From: Trichomonas vaginalis G3
Lineage: Eukaryota > Parabasalia > Trichomonadida > Trichomonadidae
Direction of reading: 5' to 3'
NCBI RefSeq assembly: GCF_026262505.1
Contig: NC_067203.1
Coordinates: 17,620,392 to 17,684,391 of the forward strand
Length of the DNA stretch: 64,000 nucleotides
In this document: piece by piece, positions 22,007 to 31,300 of the stretch
How positions within the stretch are numbered: position 1 is the stretch's first letter
Layout: each line of letters opens with the position of its first letter
Program-made: the position numbers and the translations under genes
The notes under the pieces: generated by a model
Told to the model about the DNA's origin: nothing
What the model saw: only the letters and a program-made list of their open reading frames with translations
Databases searched by the model: none

Positions 22007-23308
22007 ATGGTTCAAGTGAGAGCATTGTGCAATGAAATAGAACGTGTAAGCATTCTTAAAGAATGCGGTAAATTAAAGATCAAAATAAATGAACAAATAA
22101 TCGAAACATTGAAGTCTTCCGCAGTTTGTTTTTCAGATTTCATTAAAGAAAAATGTATTTTGAATAAATTAACATCTTCTATTGAATTAAATATAAATAT
22201 AAAGTGCAAGGATTCAATCAACATACTCAAAAAGTTTATTGACACCGGAATCCTTGAATTTCAAGAAGATGAGAATCATTATCATGACATATTTTTATTT
22301 GGAAAACATTTTATGAATCAGATTTTGATACAAATGTATATTAGACACGTTAAATCAGATAGTTCCATTACAAATGAAAATGTATTTCGTAAATATGAAA
22401 TTTCTCTTATTGAAAAAGATATAACAGCACAAAATCAATGTCTTGAATACATTTCATCACACCTATATTGCTTGAAAGACAATGATATTATTGAAAATAC
22501 TGTTGAATTTGGATACGACTTTTTTGAAAAAGTTTTAACATCTAAATCATTAAAAATCCAAAACGAAGATAAACTATGCATGCTACTCCTCGAAATTTGC
22601 AAACATGACAATAAGTTCTTTGATTTATTTAGACATGTTTCATTAGAATATTGTACACCTCATATATTTGAAGAAATTTATAATTTTTCGGTTGAAAACT
22701 CATTCGAATCAATTCTTCTAAAGATCTATAAAGATACACTGAAACACTATCATTCAAGTATAAGAAATAAAATCGAACTATCGAATGAACCAATTTCATC
22801 ATTTGAAAAACACATCACTAAACCAAAGTTTGAAATTTCAAATAATCCAATTAATGTATATGAATATAGATATGCAGAAATATCAAAAGAAATTAAGATG
22901 GAATTTACTTCATCACCTGTTTGCTGTGGAAAAATAACAGATATAAATACTTATACAAATCATGAAGATTTCCATACAAGATGGAGTTCAAATGAATGGA
23001 TTCGTGCTGATCTCAAAGGATATAAATTAAAACCAAGTTCTTATATTTTACTTTCAGCATACAAAGATAACAGTCTTTTAAGATATTGGAGGTTAGAAGG
23101 TATAAAGGAAGATGGATCCACTGTTGTATTAGATAATAAAGATTATGCTTTTAAAAATATGGAAATCAAAAAATTTCCACTCCAAACAAACGACTATTTT
23201 ATTGCTTTCAAGATAATTCAAACAGGTAAGAATCAATGCAATGGTGTCAATAGTCATGAATTAACTTTACAAGTTTTTGATTTCGTAGGCGAATTAATTA
23301 AATTGTAA
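22007..23308 (+). CDS. BTB/BACK-like protein with C-terminal F5/8C (discoidin-like) domain
   Basis: A 433-residue protein of a type common in trichomonads. Residues 1 to about 110 resemble a divergent BTB fold (IKINEQIIETLKSSAVCFSDFIKEK...). The middle 110-280 is helical and BACK-like. Residues about 290-430 look like an F5/8 type C beta-sandwich (SSNEWIRADLKGYKLKPSSYILLSAYKDNSLLRYWRLEG...). Such proteins are usually adaptors for ubiquitin ligases or for protein assembly. Start: the frame is open upstream into the transposon end, but the first ATG is at 22007, 8 bp beyond the element. The original promoter and perhaps the first codons may therefore have been displaced. No initiator box is seen in the 30 bp upstream. 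Confidence 0.65.
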   Translation: MVQVRALCNEIERVSILKECGKLKIKINEQIIETLKSSAVCFSDFIKEKCILNKLTSSIELNINIKCKDSINILKKFIDTGILEFQEDENHYHDIFLFGKHFMNQILIQMYIRHVKSDSSITNENVFRKYEISLIEKDITAQNQCLEYISSHLYCLKDNDIIENTVEFGYDFFEKVLTSKSLKIQNEDKLCMLLLEICKHDNKFFDLFRHVSLEYCTPHIFEEIYNFSVENSFESILLKIYKDTLKHYHSSIRNKIELSNEPISSFEKHITKPKFEISNNPINVYEYRYAEISKEIKMEFTSSPVCCGKITDINTYTNHEDFHTRWSSNEWIRADLKGYKLKPSSYILLSAYKDNSLLRYWRLEGIKEDGSTVVLDNKDYAFKNMEIKKFPLQTNDYFIAFKIIQTGKNQCNGVNSHELTLQVFDFVGELIKL

Positions 23309-24069
23309 TAAATTATTATTGTATTTATTAAGTACCAATAGCAAATGTTGATAATTTTACCATGAATGCTTACATTTCTTGATTAATTGAGATTTAAAAA
23401 ATTTTATAATGAGAGATGATACTAATTTGTTCTAAATAACTTTTCGAAATTGTTAGATTTAATCATATAGACAGCCTTCGTACAAAGTGTGAGTGATGTG
23501 ATTAATTCAAAATGATCTGATAAATCGAATATTTGTATTGTGAAATAATTTGGCGAATTAACATAAAGCATACTTGAATTTTTGAGTTTGATCATTTGAA
23601 TTCTACATACAAATATGCTAGATATGAATTCATCAAATTGATTCACAGCACACATGTTCGATTTCATGTCATATTGAAGGGAAAATATAATATATGACCT
23701 AAAAAGCATTAAAAATACTAAAATTTTCGAATTCGTGATGAAAACGCGGTAATGCTAAAAAATGACATTTTGTAACTCTACATTTAGAGGCCATTAATTA
23801 CTTTATCATACAATATTTCATATGGACATCAATTTCATAAACAGAATGGCCTTTCAGAAAATTAATAATTCATATCAATTAAAACTTCGTATTTTGGCTG
23901 TTACAGCTCATCGTTTTAATAACACATGGCACGTACATGCCATTATCCAATCTGTATCTATGTCTATCAATTGCTTTTATTTCGGACTTCAAACAATAAT
24001 AAACCATTTCATAACTTCCAGAATTTCTAAAAAAAATTTGCCAAAAGAAAAATTTTTTTGAGTGGCAAA
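23309..24069. other. Intergenic between two plus-strand genes
   Basis: AT-rich, with no credible gene. TAATAAATT directly at the stop of the previous gene may serve as polyadenylation context. Short ORFs at 23422-23709 (minus) and 23822-24061 (plus) have no features. The latter runs into the start region of the next gene and could carry its leader. Confidence 0.4.
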
Positions 24070-27000
24070 ATGGGTGAAATGGAAAATATCAGCCACATTA
24101 TGCCTCTCTTATATGATCCACAAACTCAAGTTTCAGCCCAAGCTATTCGAAGTCTGAAAACTCTGGCAAACGACAATCCAGAGAAGATATTTAGATTAAT
24201 TGAGTCGGAAATTCGTAAACAAATAGAAGATTTACATAAATGCATCGTTCTTGTTAGAGTACTAGTTGAAATTTCAACGAAATCAGAAATATCTCACGAA
24301 ATTAAAATTTTAGCACTTGAAATTTGTATGTTAGTTACAGATAAACACCGTGATACTGCTTCTGAACTTTCAAAAACCATTCCTAACATATTATATCATA
24401 TCACGACAAATGACGAAGAAATATTAAATAAATTTTTAGAGAAATTCTTACACAATCAAGAGTTTATTCCTATTGATACTCTTGCATACTTCGAAATGCT
24501 TAAACATAACGGACTCGCGATGAAAGATCGCTTAGATTCTGACCTACAATTGCTTTGCCCTATAATGGTTAAAGAAGAGGCGATAAGTTTCAGGCTTGTT
24601 TTCGCTTCCATTATTGATAAAGTCCTCGATATCATTACTAAAAATGAAATGACTGTTTCTTTTGATTTGGCAATTTTGATTATTGACAAACTTCTTACGG
24701 CATACTTAGAAAATAACATTCCAATTCCAGAAAAGAAGCGATACTTAGACATGATATGGCGTTTGCTTAAGATTGCTTCGCATGAAATTCCGACATCTAA
24801 AATACAATTAGCATTTACGAAGATTGGAGTGTTATTACTCAATACAGAATTATACGAAAAGACCGCCAATTTACTTTCTTTGTTTATTAACTATGCAGAA
24901 GATACGAAATTTTTAGGTCAATACATTCCAACGATAATTCCACCATTAATACGTAATATGAAGCCTCCTGCACAACAAGCATACGATTTAATCAAGCATT
25001 TCGCACAAATCAATCCACATCAGACAGTTGTAAACATTTTATCTTTAATGAAAGAAGGAAAGCACAATAACATATTCAAATCAATTAACTATTTATTAGA
25101 TCGTAATCTCATTACATCAGAAAGTGGCTTATCAATACTCGTAGCCATGGAATCCGCTTTATCAATTCAAATCCCATCAAATATGAGGAAATTACTGTTC
25201 GCAATATGGGAAAAACTCGCTAAACTTGGTGTAGAAACAGCATCTATCATTCCTTCGCTATTTATTCAAGCTTCTTCACCTCAATCTGCTGATACAATCA
25301 AAGATTTCGAAAAAAGTGCATTAGTAGTAGCAGAAAAGCTTAATTATCCACAGTTACCGAACTACGCATTCGATACAAAGTATATTGCTGTTGCAAATAT
25401 CGCGTTTGAGATGATAAATAAAATGAATTGCGGATTAACACAAAATATCATGACTCAACAACAGTTAATGCTCAAGACATTGTTGTATGCATCATCAGCG
25501 TACTTCCCAGTCCAAACAAGACGAATAATCTTAAAAACATACGCAAGGCTTACAAATAGTCAAGAATTCGATGCAGCCGCCGAATCCCTACAATCCAAGT
25601 ATTGTTTGTTCAACGCTACAAAGACGATGATTAACTTTATCCGTAAAATGGCGAACCAAACTTTTGATTCCGAGTCGTGGATCAAAATCTGCCAAGACAT
25701 TGTCGATGGATTTTCCAAGGAGAAGCACGAGATGGCCAATACCGCGAAACTCCTCCCAGATAACACGATGGCCCACTTGAAAGCATCGATGTTTTTAATT
25801 CTGACAGGAGTTTACACGTCAGATATTAATAAAAGCAACGCATTGACGAAAATCCAGTCATTGATGAACAAAGTCGAGTGCAAGTACATCGAAGAAACAC
25901 TCCCACTAACACTTTCTTTGATAGAACTCCGTAGATACTTCGAAAAAATTGCAGATGACCTCTATCGTTCAAAAAGTGACAGTGTAAAAGGTGACAATGG
26001 TGTTAGTCGTAAAACCATGACATTGATATATAACTACAAACATGGAAACTTGGATGATTCTACTGCAGAAATGTGTTTATCATTTGATATCCCGTCAATT
26101 GTTGCTTGCCATGCACAGAGGAAGGTAATAATAAAGAAAGGCAAAGTAAACAATGTAGAAAAACACATTTCGTTACTCGACAGATTCCTTGGAAACAAAG
26201 ACAACGCAATTTGTAAAATTGCTATTGACACTTTTTATTTCATGTTGAAACAGAACCTTGTATCATCAACACACGCTCAGTTCTCCAACATGTTGAAGAG
26301 AATTGTTCTGCAGTTGAGATACAACCATGACCAAAAGACTGTTGACAAAATCATGGAGATTATTTCGGTTTCTCCACCTGAAGTAAATTTCGCAAATATT
26401 TTATCGTCTTTGTTGGCAGGAGAAAAGATGTACGACCAGAAACTGATGCAGATATGCAAGGACATTGTTGAGAAGTGCACAAACATATATCTCATCAAAA
26501 CACCAACAGTTGCAGCATCGATTTCTGTCCTAGGAATGGAGGAAGAATTTAAATCTGATGTTGAATTCTTCCAGAAAAGAATTTTCAGTTCTAAAAGTGA
26601 ATATGATGCTTTCCCAGTCTCCTACTTCACGTCAAGCCAGCCAAAGGATGTAGATGAGTTCGTTCCTTTCTTGTTCTCTTTCATGAATTTACAAAAACCT
26701 TGGAATTTGAATGCATCAACGATTATTCAGAATTTGATGAAATGTGACAGATTTTTGTCAATTTTGGATGGCGCGATTGTTGATTACTCGAATTCCATGA
26801 CAGCCCTCCACTCCCCTGGTTTCATTGATATCGGCGTGGCACTTTTTAACATTGATAAAGTCAAATTTATCATGTCACTTTTGAACAAACCATCAGTTGC
26901 ATCCAAAGAGATTTTGCAGTTCTTCTCGATGAAATACGATGTGTTCGGACAATGTCTAATTGACTGTGTTACGTTTAATGCATTTTCTGACAAATCTAGT

Positions 27001-28113
27001 CTTCATGATTCATTTTTGAAGATTGTCACAAAATGTGAAGGAATTACAGAAAATTTGACACATTTAACGTACATTGCTATCGTCCAAGTATTAGCACAGA
27101 GTGAGCTTTTATTGAATGACACGATAGAAGCCTTGAATACTATGAAGAAGTACTACAAAGACATAGATTCAAGCGCAGTTCAAATTGCTTTAACTGATGC
27201 TCAGAAAAACAAAAAAGTGACATTCCAAACCGTTTCTTCACTTTTATCTGTTGTTTCTGAACTCCTTAATGTATCCAATTTGATATATTTTGCCAAGTTC
27301 TGTCCATCCGCTTGCCTTGCTGGATACACAGCGATTTCTAATCACGACAAACCACTTTTGGTTGATATTCTCAATCTTTCGGACAAAAGTCCAAACGCTG
27401 CTCTTCTCGCTTTGCAAGCAACGATTACTTATCTTCCTCCAGAGAGATACGGTAATTCAATGATAAACAACGCGTTTGACTTTATTTTGTCTCAATGTCT
27501 GAATGACGAAGACAGCTACAAATGTCTGATGAAGATCTACAGATGGCTGCCAAAAGATATTTTATATGAGAAAAGTGTCAAAATGTTTTCAACGATCAAA
27601 AACGGTTTGAATGTTACAAATCCATATCCATATTTATTCAACTTTTTGACACAAGTTGCAGATTCAAAGCACTTCATTGGCAGACAGGAATTCCGCAACT
27701 ACATCCCTTATTTCATCATCGCGTGCTACGGATTCACTGAGCATTATTTCCCTGAAGTCATGGCCGCGGCGAGATCTGCATTGGCCGCTCTCTGCAGACA
27801 CACTGCGATGCTCGGAACAGAGAAGATGCTGATGAACTCGATAGGACAATTGACTGATTTCGCTGTAGACGGACTGAAAGTGTTCGTCAGAGAAATGGAC
27901 ATGGCGTGCGTAAACGCGTGCTGTCTGTTGGTTGAACACACAAATGATTTGGTGAAATTCAAGGCTGCAGAAGTTCTTATTGCTTCTATTCATTTCGGAA
28001 AATGTTTGGATCAAAATGCACATTTGAAACTTGTAACTTTACTCTCGTCTGAAAGTGAAAAAGTAAAGACAAGAGTACTCAAAGCTTTGGCAATGTATCC
28101 TCCAAAGGTTTGA
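24070..28113 (+). CDS. Large HEAT-repeat protein, maestro (MROH)-like
   Basis: A 1347-residue all-helical protein with repeated antiparallel helix pairs from end to end, and no signal peptide or membrane segment. The N-terminus (MPLLYDPQTQVSAQAIRSLKTLANDNPEKIF) and the following ~150 residues have the spacing of maestro HEAT-like (MROH) proteins. The C-terminus again shows HEAT units (VKFKAAEVLIASIHFGKCLDQNAHLKLVTLL). The first ATG is at 24070; the frame is open a few codons upstream but with no ATG. Role: probably a scaffold for protein binding; nothing catalytic is seen. The MROH name is tentative, and another HEAT family is possible. Codon use is normal for the region. Confidence 0.7.
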   Translation: MGEMENISHIMPLLYDPQTQVSAQAIRSLKTLANDNPEKIFRLIESEIRKQIEDLHKCIVLVRVLVEISTKSEISHEIKILALEICMLVTDKHRDTASELSKTIPNILYHITTNDEEILNKFLEKFLHNQEFIPIDTLAYFEMLKHNGLAMKDRLDSDLQLLCPIMVKEEAISFRLVFASIIDKVLDIITKNEMTVSFDLAILIIDKLLTAYLENNIPIPEKKRYLDMIWRLLKIASHEIPTSKIQLAFTKIGVLLLNTELYEKTANLLSLFINYAEDTKFLGQYIPTIIPPLIRNMKPPAQQAYDLIKHFAQINPHQTVVNILSLMKEGKHNNIFKSINYLLDRNLITSESGLSILVAMESALSIQIPSNMRKLLFAIWEKLAKLGVETASIIPSLFIQASSPQSADTIKDFEKSALVVAEKLNYPQLPNYAFDTKYIAVANIAFEMINKMNCGLTQNIMTQQQLMLKTLLYASSAYFPVQTRRIILKTYARLTNSQEFDAAAESLQSKYCLFNATKTMINFIRKMANQTFDSESWIKICQDIVDGFSKEKHEMANTAKLLPDNTMAHLKASMFLILTGVYTSDINKSNALTKIQSLMNKVECKYIEETLPLTLSLIELRRYFEKIADDLYRSKSDSVKGDNGVSRKTMTLIYNYKHGNLDDSTAEMCLSFDIPSIVACHAQRKVIIKKGKVNNVEKHISLLDRFLGNKDNAICKIAIDTFYFMLKQNLVSSTHAQFSNMLKRIVLQLRYNHDQKTVDKIMEIISVSPPEVNFANILSSLLAGEKMYDQKLMQICKDIVEKCTNIYLIKTPTVAASISVLGMEEEFKSDVEFFQKRIFSSKSEYDAFPVSYFTSSQPKDVDEFVPFLFSFMNLQKPWNLNASTIIQNLMKCDRFLSILDGAIVDYSNSMTALHSPGFIDIGVALFNIDKVKFIMSLLNKPSVASKEILQFFSMKYDVFGQCLIDCVTFNAFSDKSSLHDSFLKIVTKCEGITENLTHLTYIAIVQVLAQSELLLNDTIEALNTMKKYYKDIDSSAVQIALTDAQKNKKVTFQTVSSLLSVVSELLNVSNLIYFAKFCPSACLAGYTAISNHDKPLLVDILNLSDKSPNAALLALQATITYLPPERYGNSMINNAFDFILSQCLNDEDSYKCLMKIYRWLPKDILYEKSVKMFSTIKNGLNVTNPYPYLFNFLTQVADSKHFIGRQEFRNYIPYFIIACYGFTEHYFPEVMAAARSALAALCRHTAMLGTEKMLMNSIGQLTDFAVDGLKVFVREMDMACVNACCLLVEHTNDLVKFKAAEVLIASIHFGKCLDQNAHLKLVTLLSSESEKVKTRVLKALAMYPPKV

Positions 28114-28374
28114 AATATTTTTTTATTATTAGTTTTTTTATTTTCTAAATTCTTTTTTTCCCTTCATCATTTTAAATAGTTCTTTTTTATCATATGTTTG
28201 ATATGGTATAAAGTATATTTTCTGACACAATTTAATTCCATATTCACAATATTTTAGTGCAGTTGTATCAAAAAAGCTATTTGATATAGTTTGCTTGCAA
28301 AGCATAATGTTAGAATTTTTATTATAAATTGAGAGAGTGCTATTCTTTCAATTAAGAATCAACACTCGAAAAAT
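28114..28374. other. Convergent intergenic region
   Basis: Lies between the HEAT gene and the 3' end of the minus-strand ankyrin gene. AT-rich; nothing recognised. Confidence 0.4.
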
Positions 28375-31300
28375 TTAAATGTTATTTTTTGCACCATGTT
28401 CAATTAAGAATTCGGCAATTTCAGAGAAATTATTTTTATCTGCTATACTGAGTGGAGTTAAATTTATGTAAAAAGAATATAATATAAAAATGATTGATAT
28501 AGAAAGCAATAAAATTTCATAATATAGTGATTGATAAGAAAAGAAAATAAATACGATAAAACAATGATTGATATGAAAAGAAAGTGAATGAAATAATGCA
28601 ATAATATAGGGTGTCCAAAGGTGCTTTTAGCACAGCGCTCTATATGAGACTATTAAAGGAGATATATGCTGATTATAAAATATATATAAAATATGAATAT
28701 ATGTATATGATGAGTATGTTGTATTTTGGCGCCATGCGGGATATAAAATAAATTTTGAGACAAGAGGCGGTTTCGCGGGAAATTTTGGCGGGATTTTTTC
28801 ATTTTTTTAATGAATCATAAAGAAAAACATCCTCGCTCGTTGCAAAAAAAATGCAAAGACTGTAAAAATCTACGAGACATTGGTAAAATGCTTCGGTATG
28901 GATGCTCCTAGCTATTCCACTGTAACGTATCATGTTAGGATGTATCACTTCATGAACAAAAAGGCGCCATCATAAAAATTGACAAAAATCGCCGGATCAA
29001 AGAAAAATCAAAGCAATTCTTCAAGCGCTAGATGAAGACCCAAGAGCATCACTCAGAAGGATAGAGGAGATGACAAAGATACCACGTACAACAGTCAGTT
29101 ATTATCTGCACAATTATTTGAACTACAAACTAGCGTATACACGTTGGGTTCCGCACAACCTTAATTCAGTTCAAAAAAAATCTAGAGTCCAATCTTCGAA
29201 GAGCTCCTCTCTATATTGGGTGCGTATCAATCCAAGAAGTTTCGCTTTTTTAGTAACAGGGACGAGTCCTTGGTTTCAATATGCAACAGAAGCCAAAATC
29301 ATGTGGATCGCCGAAGGATGAAAATCCGCAAACATTCCCGGAAGAAAAAAAATTGACACACCAATGATGATGTTGTCGGTTTTTTTGGGGCGTGAATGGC
29401 ATCATCGCAATTGATATTCTTCATAAACCTAATACGATGAATGCTCAGTATCTAATTGACAATGTTCTTACTCAAATTATCAATTCTGATGAGTTTGAGA
29501 AATCCAAACAACAAAAACAAAAGTTTGCAATTCATTTTGATAATTCAAGAGTTCACAAAAGTCATAAGGTAATGAATTACTTGGTGGAAAACAATGTCAA
29601 AGTTGTTCCAAACCCAATTTATTCACCTGATATTGCACCCTCTGACTTTTATTTATTCGGCACGCTAAAAAAGAGAACGAAGGACGCGAATTCGCGAGTC
29701 CAGATGATCTTGAAAATTTTGTAAGAGAGCAATTTGAGCAATTTTCTCATGATGATTTAAAGCGTGTCTTTCAAGCCTGGATCGATCGCTGCGAACGCGT
29801 GATTGAATCCAATGGTGATTATATTTAAATAAACTTTATATATATGTAACTTGTTTATTTCTATTCGCAGTATTCAGGTTTGTGCTAAACACACCTTTGG
29901 ACACCCTATATAGATATAAAAATAATTAGGATTCCATCAAATAATGAGGGATATGAAAAACAATAGAATATCATAATGAATTGATAGAAATGAAAAGTGA
30001 AAGAATATAATAATGCAATGATAGATATGAAAAGAAAGATAAGAAGTTTAATGTTAACATCTGCCCCATGTTCAACTAAGAATCTAACAATCTCAATCAA
30101 ATTATTCTTAATAGCAATACTGAGAGGGCACTCATTTATGTAAAAGGAATATAATATACAAATGATTAATATGAAAAGAAATAAAATTGCATAAAACAGT
30201 GATTGATATGAAAAGAAAGTGAACAAAATAAAGAAATGATTGATATGAAAAGAATTATAATTTTAGAAAACATTGATAAATATGAAAAGTAAAAGAATGT
30301 TATAAAACAATGATAGATACGAAAAGAATAAGAATATCATATAACAATGACATATATAAAAAGAATGAGAAGCCAATAAAACAATTATAAATATGTAAAG
30401 AAAATGAACTACCTAATATAGGGTGTCCAAAGGTGTGTTTAGCACAAACCTGAATACTGCGAATAGAAATAAACAAGTTACATATATATAAAGTTTATTT
30501 AAATATAATCACCATTGGATTCAATCACGCGTTCGCAGCGATCGATCCAGGCTTGAAAGACACGCTTTAAATCATCATGAGAAAATTGCTCAAATTGCTC
30601 TCTTACAAAATTTTCAAGATCATCTGGACTCGCGAATTCGCGTCCTTCAGTTCTCTTTTTTAGCGTGCCGAATAAATAAAAGTCAGAGGGTGCAATATCA
30701 GGTGAATAAATTGGGTTTGGAACAACTTTGACATTGTTTTCCACCAAGTAATTCATTACCTTATGACTTTTGTGAACTCTTGAATTATCAAAATGAATTG
30801 CAAACTTTTGTTTTTGTTGTTTGGATTTCTCAAACTCATCAGAATTGATAATTTGAGTAAGAACATTGTCAATTAGATACTGAGCATTCATCGTATTAGG
30901 TTTTTGAAGAATATCAATTGCGATGATGCCATTCACGCCCCAAAAAACCGACAACATCATCATTGGTGTGTCAATTTTTTTCTTCGGGAATGTTTGCGGA
31001 TTTTCATCCTTCGGGATCCACATGATTTTGGCTTCTGTTGCATATTGAAACCAAGACTCGTCCCCTGTTACTAAAAAGCGAAACTTCTTGGATTGATACG
31101 CACCCAATATAGAGAGGAGCTCTTTCGAAGATTGGACTCTAGATTTTTTTTGAACTGAATTAAGGTTGTGCGGAACCCAACGTGTATACGCTAGTTTGTA
31201 GTTCAAATAATTGTGCAGATAATAACTGACTGTTGTACGTGGTATCTTTGTCATCTCCTCTATCCTTCTGAGTGATGCTCTTGGGTCTTCATCTAGCGCT

